DNA from: Streptomyces sp. 846.5
Lineage (GTDB): Bacteria; Actinomycetota; Actinomycetes; Streptomycetales; Streptomycetaceae
NCBI RefSeq assembly: GCF_004365705.1
Contig: NZ_SOBN01000001.1
Location: forward strand, 4,512,001-4,576,000
Direction of reading: 5' to 3'
DNA: 64,000 nt
Below the pieces are notes generated by a model. The model saw only the letters and a program-made list of their open reading frames with translations, was not told the DNA's origin and searched no databases. The position numbers and the translations under genes are program-made. Shown here in pieces: positions 9,474-17,639 of this stretch. Position 1 is the stretch's first letter. Every line of letters starts with the position of its first letter.

Positions 9474-10133
9474 ATGTTCGGAGTTGTCCACTACGGCACC
9501 TATGCCGTCGGCGCCCTGCTGATAGTCCTGCTCCCCGGGCCCAACTCGATGTACGTGCTCTCGGTGGCCGCCCGCCGCGGCGTCCGCACCGGCTTCCGCT
9601 CGGCCTGCGGGGTGTTCATCGGTGACACCACCCTGATCCTGCTCACCTCGCTCGGCGCCGCCTCCCTGCTCAAGGCCACCCCGCTGGTCTTCGACGCGGT
9701 GAAGCTGGTCGGCGCGGCGTACCTGGTCTACATCGGCTACGGCATGCTGAAGTCGGCCCGCCAGATGTGGCGCGAACGCAGGGCCGACCCCGCCACCGCC
9801 CCCGAGGCCGCAGCCCCCCTGGACGAGCGCGAGCGCCCGTTCCGCCGGGCCCTGGTGATCAGCCTGCTGAACCCGAAGGCGATCCTCTTCCTGCTGTCCT
9901 TCTTCGTGCAGTTCGTCGACCCCGGCTACGGGCAGCCCGCGCTCTCCTTCGTGATCCTGGGCGCGACGCTCCAGCTCTGCAGCGTGCTCTACCTCACCAC
10001 GCTGATACTCGCCGGCACCGCCCTGGCCAAGGCCTTCCGCCGCCGTCGCCGCCTCTCGGCCGGCCTCACCACCGGCGTCGCCGCCCTCTTCATCGGCTTC
10101 GCTGCCAAGCTCGCCACCGCCTCCACCGGCTGA
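9474..10133 (+). CDS. LysE/RhtB-family amino-acid exporter (LeuE-like)
   Basis: 219 residues with about six membrane segments. The N-terminal PGPN motif (LLPGPNSMYV), the charged cytoplasmic loop near 100-125 and the FFVQFV segment are characteristic of LysE/RhtB translocators, which export amino acids and related compounds. An AGGAGAGGGATGAGG purine tract precedes the ATG. The substrate cannot be assigned. It lies alone between the peptidase and tRNA-Thr. Confidence 0.88.
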   Translation: MFGVVHYGTYAVGALLIVLLPGPNSMYVLSVAARRGVRTGFRSACGVFIGDTTLILLTSLGAASLLKATPLVFDAVKLVGAAYLVYIGYGMLKSARQMWRERRADPATAPEAAAPLDERERPFRRALVISLLNPKAILFLLSFFVQFVDPGYGQPALSFVILGATLQLCSVLYLTTLILAGTALAKAFRRRRRLSAGLTTGVAALFIGFAAKLATASTG

Positions 10134-10189
10134 CCCGCCCAGCCACCCGCGAACCCGAAACCCCGTAAGGATCACCTCTGCGGACTGTG

Positions 10190-10195
10190 TAGACT
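10190..10195 (+). promoter_or_regulatory. Candidate -10 element for tRNA-Thr
   Basis: TAGACT lies about 33 bases before the tRNA 5' end. No clear -35 was seen, so this is a weak assignment. Confidence 0.35.
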
Positions 10196-10228
10196 AACCC
10201 CCGTTGCCGGTCACAGACCGTCGACATC

Positions 10229-10302
10229 GCCGCCTTAGCTCAGTTGGCCAGAGCAACGCACTCGTAATGCGTAGGTCTCGGGTTCGAATCCCGAAGGCGG
10301 CT
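10229..10302 (+). tRNA. tRNA-Thr (anticodon CGU)
   Basis: Complete cloverleaf: acceptor GCCGCCT pairs with AGGCGGC, the D arm contains AGCTCAGTTGGCCAGAGC, the anticodon stem ACGCA/TGCGT holds loop CTCGTAA with anticodon CGT, and the T arm is TCGGG-TTCGAAT-CCCGA. CCA is not encoded, as is usual in actinobacteria. It reads ACG codons. It marks the left edge of the accessory region. Confidence 0.97.
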
Positions 10303-10310
10303 CCCTAGTG

Positions 10311-10343
10311 AACCCCAGGTCAGGCCGCTGACCTGGGGTTTTT
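10311..10343 (+). terminator. Rho-independent terminator after tRNA-Thr
   Basis: Perfect 12-base arms (10311-10322 and 10329-10340), loop GGCCGC, ending in a run of five Ts (10339-10343). One of the few textbook intrinsic terminators in the window. The IS copy begins 14 bases later. Confidence 0.9.
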
Positions 10344-10356
10344 CGCTCCCGTGGCG

Positions 10357-12198
10357 ACCCTGTTGCCCATTTTTGTTGGCGGCTGGTGATCATGCTGTCG
10401 TGGCTGTCACGGTGGTGTGTGCGGTCGGGCGTCTTCCGTTCCCCGGCGGCGGGGGTGGGGCGATGTCGATGGAGCCGATGCCGTGGCCGGAGCCGGTCGG
10501 TGAGGTGGTGCGGGCGGTGCGGGCGAAGAACTACGGGCGCAGGACACCGCTGGCGGTGGCGGTGCGGGGCCGGCTTGGGGAGTTGTTTCCCGACCAGGAG
10601 TACGTGCAGGCGTTCGGGAGGACGGGTCCGGCGGGCTGGTCGCCTGGCCGACTGGCGCTGGTGACGGTGCTTCAGATGGCGGAGAACCTGACCGACCGGC
10701 AGGCCGCCGATGCGGTGCGCGATCGGTTGTCGTGGATGTACGCCTTGGGCCTGGACCTGGGGGACACCGGTTTCGACCATACGGTCCTGACGCAGTTCCG
10801 GGACCGGGTGATCGCGCACGGCCTGGAGGAGAAGGTGCTGGACCTGCTGCTGGCGCGGCTGAAGGAACTGGGGCTGCTGCAGGCCGGCGGCAAGCAGCGC
10901 ACCGACTCCACGCACGTCATCAGCGCGGTGCGGGACCTGAACCGGCTGGAGCTGGCCGGGGAGAGCGTGCGCGCGGCGGTGCAGGCCCTGTCGGCGGCCG
11001 CTCCGGACTGGGTCGCACAGGTGCTGGACGTGTCGTCCTGGTCGCGGCGCTACGACACCCATATCGATGTCTACCGGATTCCCGCGTCGGCGGTCGGGCG
11101 CGAGCAGTTGGCCGTCTCGTATGCCAAGGACGGCTATCAGCTGCTGCGGGCCGTTTACGATCGGTGTTCCCCGCAGTGGCTGCGCGAGCTGCCCGCGGTG
11201 CAGGTGCTGCGCACGGTGCTGGTGCAGAACTTCCGCGTAGACGTCGACGCCCGCGGCCGGGAGCACGTCACGCGCCGGCAGGACGTCACTGAGGGCGGGG
11301 ACGGCCGTCCGCCGGGGGCGTTGCGCATCGCCTCGCCCTACGACCTCGACACCCGGTGGGCGGCCAAGCGCGCCCTGTTCTGGAACGGGTTCAAGCTGCA
11401 CGTCACCGAGACGTGCACCGACGCGGCGGAGGAGGACAGGCATGCCCCGAACCTGATCACGGACGTGGCCACCACCGCGTCCACGGTCCCCGACATCCAG
11501 GCGTTACCCGGGATCCACGCGCGGGAGAAAGAACGCGGCCTGCTGCCGGAGCGGCACTACCTCGACGCCGGGTACTCCAGCGCGGAGGCGATGCGCACCG
11601 CGCTGTCGCGGCACGGCGTCGCGCTGATCACCCCGGCGCTGCTGGACACCTCCCGTCAGGCCAGGCAGAAGGAGGGCTTCGCCACCGCGAACTTCACCAT
11701 CGACTGGAAGCATCGGCTGGCCGTCTGCCCGATGGGGCAGGCCAGTTCGTCGTGGAGCCCGTGCCGGCAGGGCAACCGCCCGGTGATCGTGGTGACCTTC
11801 GCGAAGCTGACCTGCCGGCCCTGCCCCGCCCGGCCGCAGTGCACGCGCGCCAGGAGCGGAGCCCGGCAACTGTCGCTGCCCGGCGAGCCCCGCGCCGAGG
11901 TCCTGCTGCGTCAACGCCGAGCCGAACAGGACACCGATGACTGGCAGGCCGACTACGCCCTGCGCTCCGGAGTGGAGGGCACCATCCGCCAGACGGTCGC
12001 GGTCACCGGCGCCCGCCGGGCCCGCTACCGCGGCCAAGCCAAAACCCACCTCGAACATGTCACCGGCGCCTGCGCCCTCAACATCCATCGCCTGGACGCA
12101 TGGTGGAACGAACGCGCACTCGACCGCGCCCGCGTCAGCCACCTCGCCCGTCTCGAAATCAGCCTCACCACGACTTAACCGCCAATGGGCAACAGGGT
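10357..12198 (+). mobile_element. Complete IS1182-family insertion sequence (~1842 bp)
   Basis: The ends are exact 15-base inverted repeats, ACCCTGTTGCCCATT at 10357-10371 and its complement at 12184-12198. The 8-base sequence CCGTGGCG occurs directly outside both ends (10349-10356 and 12199-12206), as expected for target duplication; because of shared bases the duplication could be 8 or 9 bp. One intact transposase gene fills the element. Intact ends, gene and duplication suggest recent insertion. Confidence 0.88.
10463..12178 (+). CDS. IS1182-family DDE transposase
   Basis: 571 residues. The N-terminal domain carries the Q-rich helical segment typical of IS1182/IS5-like transposases (LTDRQAADAV, TVLTQFRDRV). 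Candidate catalytic residues are the Asp in TDSTHV, the Asp in YLDAGYSS and the Glu in GVEGTI near the C-terminus, followed by the K/R-rich TGARRARYRG segment. A Cys cluster (CRPCPARPQC) lies before the Glu. ATG 10463 is preceded by GGGGTGGGG. The frame is intact, so the enzyme is probably functional. Confidence 0.9.
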   Translation: MSMEPMPWPEPVGEVVRAVRAKNYGRRTPLAVAVRGRLGELFPDQEYVQAFGRTGPAGWSPGRLALVTVLQMAENLTDRQAADAVRDRLSWMYALGLDLGDTGFDHTVLTQFRDRVIAHGLEEKVLDLLLARLKELGLLQAGGKQRTDSTHVISAVRDLNRLELAGESVRAAVQALSAAAPDWVAQVLDVSSWSRRYDTHIDVYRIPASAVGREQLAVSYAKDGYQLLRAVYDRCSPQWLRELPAVQVLRTVLVQNFRVDVDARGREHVTRRQDVTEGGDGRPPGALRIASPYDLDTRWAAKRALFWNGFKLHVTETCTDAAEEDRHAPNLITDVATTASTVPDIQALPGIHAREKERGLLPERHYLDAGYSSAEAMRTALSRHGVALITPALLDTSRQARQKEGFATANFTIDWKHRLAVCPMGQASSSWSPCRQGNRPVIVVTFAKLTCRPCPARPQCTRARSGARQLSLPGEPRAEVLLRQRRAEQDTDDWQADYALRSGVEGTIRQTVAVTGARRARYRGQAKTHLEHVTGACALNIHRLDAWWNERALDRARVSHLARLEISLTTT

Positions 12199-12227
12199 CC
12201 GTGGCGATGGAAAGTGCTCGAATCCGG

Positions 12228-12266
12228 CACTGTTGACCTACGCATTCCATGCGTAGGTCAACAGTG
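12228..12266. repeat. Perfect 17-bp-arm palindrome with tRNA-like core
   Basis: Arms 12228-12244 and 12250-12266 are perfectly complementary around loop TTCCA. No T-run follows. The inner part ACGCA-loop-TGCGTAGGTC matches the anticodon stem and following bases of tRNA-Thr (10256-10277), with a different loop. It lies 22 bases beyond the IS target duplication, i.e. close to the tRNA terminator before the IS inserted. Possible recombination site or operator; function unknown. Confidence 0.6.
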
Positions 12267-12580
12267 GACGACTCTCGGTTAACTATGGCGGGATAGTTCG
12301 CTGACCTGGGCATTTATGGTGATGGCGATCCTGATTGACGGGTAGTCACCGCTCAGGTGAGGCCATTGTGTGGCCATTGCTGCAGCGGTGCTGCAGAGAC
12401 GGCTGCACGTGAGGCATCGCAGAGGCTTGTTCTCGATTTGGTTCGTTGTGCGGATGCAACAACAACGAAGGTTGGCGAATCGAACTGCTGATCATACGTG
12501 CTGACGACGATCTGAGCTGCGAGCCTCGATTCCTCAGAGGCGATGGCTGACGCGCGACGGGGTCACTTCGCCCTTCGCCC
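12267..12580. other. Non-coding or degraded stretch, lower GC
   Basis: No gene recognised. A short dyad AACTAT-N6-ATAGTT lies at 12281-12298. Base composition is less G+C-rich than the neighbours and codon-position bias is lost, as expected for degraded mobile DNA. Confidence 0.4.
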
Positions 12581-12601
12581 TTGGGTGGAACTCGGTCTGG
12601 C

Positions 12602-12778
12602 GTTGCGTGCCGCCGCGTGACCGCGTTCCTCTGCCACGCCTCGCTGTCTCTGGGCGAGCGCCGCCGCGCAGAGGAGGCATTCGCCGAAGCCCGCGACTGC
12701 GTGATCGTCTCCACCAGCACCCTGGAACTGGGCATCGATGTCGGTGACCCGGACCGCGTCATCCAGACCGACTCGCCC
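12602..12778 (+). pseudogene. Fragment of a DEAD/DEAH-box (Lhr-like) helicase
   Basis: About 58 codons read like the second RecA domain of a superfamily 2 helicase: the HASLS...ERRRAEEAF segment, then STSTLELGIDVGD (motif V region) and DRVIQTDSP. Neither the N-terminal ATPase domain nor the C-terminus is present. The homology stops abruptly at the junction with an IS3 transposase fragment on the other strand. Confidence 0.7.
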
Positions 12779-12858
12779 AGGTCCAGGACGGTGGCCAGGC
12801 AGAGCTTGACCTCGCCGGTCTCAATCTCGGTCATGTCGCCGACCCACAAGACGGGTGT
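12779..12858 (-). pseudogene. Fragment of an IS3-family transposase (OrfB integrase domain)
   Basis: On the minus strand about 25 codons read WVGDMTEIETGEVKLCLATVLDL, here given in parts: the WVGDMTEI motif holds the first catalytic Asp of the rve/integrase core, followed by KLCLATVLDL. The remainder is absent. It abuts the helicase fragment, suggesting that an IS3 insertion and later deletion created the junction. Confidence 0.7.
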
Positions 12859-13004
12859 GCAATATCCCGCGAGTTCGCCGTGCCCCTCAGTCCTCGGCGT
12901 GGGGTCTGATCAGGCGCTTCGCCACCCTCGGCCTACGCGTCCACGTGTAGATCATGATGATTCCTCAGGAATTCCGAAGGACCATCGTGATCCGCACGGA
13001 CCCG
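12859..13004. other. Degraded sequence with no recognisable gene
   Basis: Nothing identifiable between the IS3 fragment and the left copy of the inverted repeat. Confidence 0.3.
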
Positions 13005-13074
13005 CCACCCCGTCTGTCAGGCCGACCTGCGGCAACTGGAGAGGAAGCCAGGACGAACCTGTGGGATGTCGCAC
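13005..13074 (+). repeat. Left copy of ~70-bp inverted repeat
   Basis: This segment matches, in opposite orientation, 14064-14137 with about six differences and small indels. The conserved core includes CGACCTGCGGCAACTGGAGA. The two copies enclose the DUF4232 lipoprotein gene. Confidence 0.75.
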
Positions 13075-13125
13075 AACGCTTTGGTCACGGGCCGGGCGGC
13101 TCGGGCGGGGGCGTGGCTGCTGGGC

Positions 13126-13842
13126 TTACTTGCCAGAGCCGGTGTGGTAGCCGACGGGGTTGACGATGACGTCCGGAACGCTGCCGCTGGTGGCGGATAT
13201 GGTGATGGTCAGTGCGTTGAGATTCACGATCCCCCCGACCGTCTCGTTGGGCGGGGTGACCAGGAGGCGGGTGTAGGTCTTGCTGGCGCCGGTGGTTTCC
13301 GGGCTGTACTGCAGCAGGAAGCGGGTCTCCTCGCCGGGCCCGATGGTGACGGTGGACGCCGTGGCGTCGGCGCGGGCGGCGTCGGGCCCGGTGTCGCCCA
13401 GTCCGTTGGGGCCCACGAGCTGGACGCCCGGGAAGCCGTGCATGCTGCACGTGCTGGAACCGGTGTTCTTCATGTTGACGACTATCTCGTTCTTGGTCCC
13501 GGTGGAGGCGACGCTCAGGGCGAGATGGTCGGTCTTGCATATGGAGCCCGTCGAGGAGGAACCCGAGATCGAGCCCTGGCCGCCGGTGGAAGTGCCGGCG
13601 ATCGGGGCACCACTCGCGCCGGTGGAGGTGCCGCCGGCGGTGGAACCGCTTGCGCCGGTGGAACTGCCGGCGATGGGAGCACCGCTCGCGCCGGCGGACG
13701 TGCTCGCACTCGCGGACGTGCTCGCACTGGCGGACGCGCCGGTGTTGGCGGAAGCGTGCGATCCGCCGCTGCTGCATGCAGTCAGCGAGAGGCTGGCAGC
13801 GGCGACGATGAGGGCGACGGCGGACATCTTCTTGACGCGCAT
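13126..13842 (-). CDS. DUF4232-domain secreted lipoprotein
   Basis: 238 residues from ATG 13842, which has an AGGAG ribosome site; the frame is open upstream but that part lacks coding character. The N-terminus is a lipoprotein signal (MRVKKMSAVAL...) with lipobox LTAC, followed by a low-complexity Ser/Ala/Gly/Thr linker (residues ~28-95) with repeated GASGAPIAG and STGAS units. The C-terminal ~140 residues form a DUF4232 domain, with two cysteines likely to pair (SICKTD and STCSMHGFPG). DUF4232 proteins are common exported streptomycete proteins of unknown function. A 78-bp piece of this domain is duplicated at 27961-28038. Confidence 0.85.
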   Translation of the reverse strand: MRVKKMSAVALIVAAASLSLTACSSGGSHASANTGASASASTSASASTSAGASGAPIAGSSTGASGSTAGGTSTGASGAPIAGTSTGGQGSISGSSSTGSICKTDHLALSVASTGTKNEIVVNMKNTGSSTCSMHGFPGVQLVGPNGLGDTGPDAARADATASTVTIGPGEETRFLLQYSPETTGASKTYTRLLVTPPNETVGGIVNLNALTITISATSGSVPDVIVNPVGYHTGSGK

Positions 13843-14063
13843 TGGTACTCCTGGGAAAAGGTGTCGTATCGGTTGCTCGCCCGGCTGAGCGGCCACAGTT
13901 GTTTCATAGGAGGCCTGTTCCGGGCGATGAGTTGCAGGAGGGGTTGCACCAAGACACTTCTGTGACAGGTGAGTTGACGTGCCGTAACAGGGAGGCGGAG
14001 AAACCTGGACAGACCGGGCGCATGACAACGGCTGCCGGGCCCTGAAGGCACTCGCGGTGAAGC

Positions 14064-14137
14064 GTGCGTCATCCCACGGGTTCGTCCTCGCTTCCTCTCC
14101 AGTTGCCGCAGGTCGGTCTGGCAGACGGGGGTGGTGG
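14064..14137 (-). repeat. Right copy of ~70-bp inverted repeat
   Basis: Inverted partner of 13005-13074. It overlaps the 3' end of the truncated histidine kinase frame, which therefore ends in repeat-encoded residues. Confidence 0.75.
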
Positions 14138-14416
14138 GTTGGTGTCGTCGCGCGGCAGCAGGTCCACTTGCTCGGGCGCGATCTCGCGGATCGTACGGGC
14201 CGCCTGGGTCTGAACGACGATGCCCGTGAGGTGATGGGCGACGAAGTCGTGCAGTTCGCAGGCGAGTTCCGGGCATTCGCGCTGGCGCGTGTCGGCCACG
14301 GCGCGGCGTCTGCGGTCGTCGAGGCTGCGCAGATAGGAGCCGAGGCCGACGGTGCCGCCGGTGAGGAGGTTCAGGAGGAGGGAGAAAATGATGTCGCCGC
14401 TGTCCTCCAGCCGCAC
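14130..14416 (-). pseudogene. Truncated sensor histidine kinase (HisKA_3 type)
   Basis: The frame (GTG at 14416) begins with part of a membrane segment, passes through LHDFVAHHLTGIVVQ, the dimerisation/phospho-acceptor helix with its histidine, and loses similarity after EIAPEQVD, running into the inverted repeat and stopping at 14069. The HATPase domain and most sensor helices are missing. It resembles the intact kinase at 21785-22999 (LHDFVAHHVTGIVVQ), so it is a broken paralogue. Confidence 0.75.
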
Positions 14417-14509
14417 TGGGCTCCGCCGCGCCCCGGGGTGTCACCGCGGGCCTGGTGCCCGGGGGATGCGCCTCTCCCTCGAGGTCGGCCCCGGGCGGAC
14501 AGGCTTCGG

Positions 14510-14932
14510 TCAGACCGTTGCCGTCAGGGTGACGTCGATGTTCCCGCGGGTGGCGTTGGAGTACGGGCAGACCTGGTGGGTGGTCTCCACCAGCTTGTCG
14601 GCGGTGGCCTGGTCCAGGCCGGGCAGGTGTGCGGTCAGCGTGACGGCCAGGGTGAAACCCTTCTCGTCCAGGTTGAGCAGGCTCACCTGGGAGGTGACGG
14701 TCGACCCGGGCACCTTCAGTCCCTGCTGGCCGGCGATCAGTCGCAGGCCGTTGTGGAAGCAGGCGGCGTAGCCGGCTGCGAACAGCTGCTCGGGGTTGGT
14801 CTTGTCCCCGCCGGGACCGCCCATCTGCGCCGGTACGGCGAGGAGTTCGTCCAGCACGCCGTCGGTGGTGCGGACTTCGCCGTTGCGGCCGTCGCCGGTC
14901 GAGATCGCTTCGGTGGTGTAGAGGACAGCCAT
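14510..14932 (-). CDS. ohr: Organic hydroperoxide resistance protein (Ohr)
   Basis: 140 residues of the OsmC/Ohr family, thiol peroxidases that reduce organic hydroperoxides in the cytoplasm. Both redox cysteines are present: GYAACFHNGL (peroxidatic, ~61) and the second in VCPYSNATRGN (~126), the signature separating Ohr from OsmC. ATG 14932 is preceded by AGGAG. No OhrR-type repressor lies next to it. A promoter-like motif on the same strand lies about 270 bases upstream (15199-15242). Length and motifs are standard. Confidence 0.93.
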   Translation of the reverse strand: MAVLYTTEAISTGDGRNGEVRTTDGVLDELLAVPAQMGGPGGDKTNPEQLFAAGYAACFHNGLRLIAGQQGLKVPGSTVTSQVSLLNLDEKGFTLAVTLTAHLPGLDQATADKLVETTHQVCPYSNATRGNIDVTLTATV

Positions 14933-15198
14933 GGTGACTCCTGGTTCGTGGGCCGCGGGAGTGCGGCGGGTGGAAGGTGGTGCGGGGAACACATCAGTGG
15001 TGGGACGGGGTCCGGGGACTGCCTCTCGGTGGTGGTCCCGCTCGTTTCTCCATGGAGGTTGCCTCGGTGTCCGGGCATGCGGGGTCGCGCATGCGTCAGT
15101 GCAGGGTGCGAAAGGGGGGTGTGGTCCAGCTGGTTGCGCCACGCTTCCCTGTGGCGTCCGCGACCCGGCCGGTTGCGCGGGTTCCGGTGCCGGCCGGT

Positions 15199-15242
15199 CA
15201 CTGGTCCGAGTATGGGCGCAGGGTGCGGCGCTCGCCTGCCCC
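15199..15242 (-). promoter_or_regulatory. Copy D of GGGGCAGGC-N19-CATACT-N7-start motif
   Basis: On the minus strand GGGGCAGGC (15242-15234), 19 bases, CATACT (15214-15209), 7 bases, then GTG (15201). Same geometry as the motifs before the two XRE regulators. The first codons after GTG match those after copy B (Met-Thr-Gly) before similarity is lost, so it may be the front of a deleted regulator gene. Confidence 0.55.
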
Positions 15243-15526
15243 TGTCAGTGTCAGTGTCAAGACTGGTCCGGACATGGCCTTTTGGGTCATGTGTCGGCCA
15301 GGTCGGCGGGGGGCCAGGGCGGCCTCGACAGGGTCGCGAGGTTGGCCGTGCGGGCCGGGAAGCTTTCCCCGGGCGGTGCCCTCGTGGCGGAAGCCCGGAT
15401 ACAGGCCGGCGTAGTGGACCGGGCTGTTCTCGACATCGGAGAACGCCTCGATCCTGGCCAGCCGCAGCTGCCCGGGGTGGCGTGGTCCTCGCCTGCGGAC
15501 GGCACCCCGGCTCCCTGCCACCGGCA

Positions 15527-15570
15527 GGGGCAGGCGCGCCGATGCCGAGCTGCACATACTCCCCTGCATG
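15527..15570 (+). promoter_or_regulatory. Copy C of GGGGCAGGC-N19-CATACT-N7-start motif
   Basis: GGGGCAGGC (15527-15535), 19 bases, CATACT (15555-15560), 7 bases, ATG (15568). It closely resembles copy A at 18820, including CACATACT/CTCATACT context and the following ATGAGCAA. The frame after ATG is not an XRE regulator, so this looks like a promoter and start whose gene has been lost. Confidence 0.55.
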
Positions 15571-15879
15571 AGCAACGAGGGCCGGGTGCCCGTCCTGCGG
15601 GCACCGCGCAGTTGTTCGCACCTGTCCACAGAGCGCGCCCGCCTCCGCGGCCGCCGATCCCCCACAGGAGTTGTCGATGACAGCCATCGGACCAGACAAG
15701 GACACCAGCTCGCGCCTGGACCCGGCACCGCCGCGCGCTCAGCGGCGCGCACCGGGCCAGGCCGCTGAACCGGGCATGTCTGTCCTGCCCGCCCAAGTCC
15801 GCGGTCAGCTCGCTGGAGGGGCACCGCGCCCGGGGCCCTCGTGCTCCGTCCGTTCTCCAGCGCGCTCCGGCAGGCGGCC

Positions 15880-17496
15880 ATGAGCACCGAACCGGTCGTG
15901 CGTACAACGGGCGGCCTCGTGCGTGGAGCGATGCGCCGTGGCGTGAGGACCTTCACCGCCATCCCGTACGCCGCTGCTGTGACGGGTCCGGCCAGGTTCG
16001 CCGCCCCCGGCCCGGCGCGGCGATGGCACGGGGTCCGTGAGGCGACCGCACCCGGCCTCACGGCGCCTGCCCCGCGACGGTCGGGCTTCGGCGGCATGGA
16101 CTTGTCCCCGGTACTGGGACCTGGCTGGGTCCCGCCGCACGGCACCGGACCGGTCACCGGCACCGCCGGCAGCTACCTCACCGTGAGCGTCACCACCCCA
16201 CAGGACCAGGCCGGCGGGCTTCCGGTGCTTGTGTTCGTCCACGGCGGGGGGCTGACCTCGGGAACGGGGCAGGCGGCGCTCTACGACGGGGCGTCCTTCG
16301 CCCGCCACGGCATCGTCGTGGTCACCCTCAACTACCGCCTGGGGATAACGGGCTGGCTCGACATTCCCGGCGCACCGGCCAACCGAGGCCTGCTCGACGT
16401 CATCGCCGCGCTGCGCTGGGTGGCCGAGAACGCCATCGCCTTCGGCGGAGACCCGGACCGGGTGACATTGGCCGGACACTCCGCCGGAGCGATGATCGTG
16501 GCCGCGCTGCTCGCCCGGGCCGATGCGCGGGGCGAGCGCCTGTTCGCCCGGGCGATCAGCCAGAGCGGCAGCGGGTTGGCCGCGATCACCGCCGAACAGG
16601 CCACGGCGACCACTCAGGCTGTGGCCCGCGTGCTGAACGTTCGGGCAACGCCCGAGGAACTGGGCGGTGTGGATGACCGGCGCCTGACGCAGGCTCTGGC
16701 CCGGATCGGGCCGATCGCCCTGACACCGGGCGGCCGTCGCGACACCTCGCTCGGCGACAGCCCCTTCCAGTGCGTCATCGACGGCCAATCGCTGGACCGC
16801 TGGCCCGCCGATGCCGTGCGGGCCGGCCGCGGCGCCGAGGTGGACCTGCTGATCGGCACCAACCGGGAGGAGGCAAACCTCTACACCGTGCCGTCCGGCG
16901 CCCCCGCCACCATGACCGAAGCCCAACTCCTGGCCGTCGCCGAGCGGCGCCTGACCGACCCCCGGGAACAGCTCGACGCCTATCGGGCGATCGAACCGAC
17001 TGCCCGGCCGGCCGAGGTGGCGAGTCGGCTCATCACCGAGACATTCGCGCACGGCAGCCGACTGCTCACCGACGCCCACGCCCACCACCACCGCGCCCGC
17101 ACCTTCGCCTACGAGTTCGCCTGGCGGTCGTCCGCCTTCGACGGAGCGCTCGGCGCCTGCCACAGCGTGGAACTGCCGTTCGTCTTCGACCGCACCGATC
17201 TCCCGGCCCTGCACGGCGAGACCGCCCTGCTCGGCCCCCTGCGCCCGCCCGCCGGCCTGGCAGAGCGCACGCACGAAGCCTGGAGCGCGTTTGTCCGCGA
17301 CGGCGACCCGGGCTGGACGCCGTACGACACCGATGTCCGCACCGCCGCCGTCATCGACGAGCGGTGGACCACAGTCAACCTCCCCGACCCCTGGGCGGGT
17401 TCCCTCGTGCGTGCTCCTGCCAGGGGCACGCACGATTCCTCGGACCGACCCATACTCAATTCCACGGATGGAATAAGCGGTGCTCTCCCCGCATAA
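15880..17496 (+). CDS. Type B carboxylesterase
   Basis: 538 residues of the carboxylesterase/para-nitrobenzyl esterase family, which hydrolyse carboxylic esters; no signal peptide, so cytoplasmic. Motifs in order: HGGGL oxyanion loop (~123), nucleophile in FGGDP...AGHSAGAM (family usual GESAGA; here His replaces Glu), acid in GTNREEANLY, and histidine in GACHSVELPFVF. The ATG at 15880 begins where family similarity starts; ribosome-site match is weak. The stop lies in a small hairpin (CCCGC-ATAA-GCGGG). Transcription toward the propeller gene 143 bases downstream is possible. Confidence 0.88.
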   Translation: MSTEPVVRTTGGLVRGAMRRGVRTFTAIPYAAAVTGPARFAAPGPARRWHGVREATAPGLTAPAPRRSGFGGMDLSPVLGPGWVPPHGTGPVTGTAGSYLTVSVTTPQDQAGGLPVLVFVHGGGLTSGTGQAALYDGASFARHGIVVVTLNYRLGITGWLDIPGAPANRGLLDVIAALRWVAENAIAFGGDPDRVTLAGHSAGAMIVAALLARADARGERLFARAISQSGSGLAAITAEQATATTQAVARVLNVRATPEELGGVDDRRLTQALARIGPIALTPGGRRDTSLGDSPFQCVIDGQSLDRWPADAVRAGRGAEVDLLIGTNREEANLYTVPSGAPATMTEAQLLAVAERRLTDPREQLDAYRAIEPTARPAEVASRLITETFAHGSRLLTDAHAHHHRARTFAYEFAWRSSAFDGALGACHSVELPFVFDRTDLPALHGETALLGPLRPPAGLAERTHEAWSAFVRDGDPGWTPYDTDVRTAAVIDERWTTVNLPDPWAGSLVRAPARGTHDSSDRPILNSTDGISGALPA

Positions 17497-17639
17497 GCGG
17501 GAGCCCGCTCACCGCTATCGGCGCGAAATCGTCTATCGAACCGCCCCCGGATTCCCGTCAGGGCACCCAAACATGGCAACTGGAATGCACGGGCAATCGC
17601 CCTCCGCCCAAGGCTGCATTCTCGAGAGGACACCAACCG

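Larger units (their letters stand above)
14933..15879. other. ~950-bp region without a recognised gene; two promoter remnants
   Basis: No frame shows a recognisable protein. The only structured signals are two outward-facing copies of a leaderless-promoter motif (15199-15242 on minus, 15527-15570 on plus). A minus-strand stretch around 15300-15480 has some coding character (EAFSDVENSPVHYAGLYPGF) and may be the tail of a lost gene; I do not recognise it. Confidence 0.4.

Noticed and set aside
15671..15883. Short plus-strand frame before the carboxylesterase
   Set aside because: No recognisable motif and no ribosome site; likely part of the degraded stretch.
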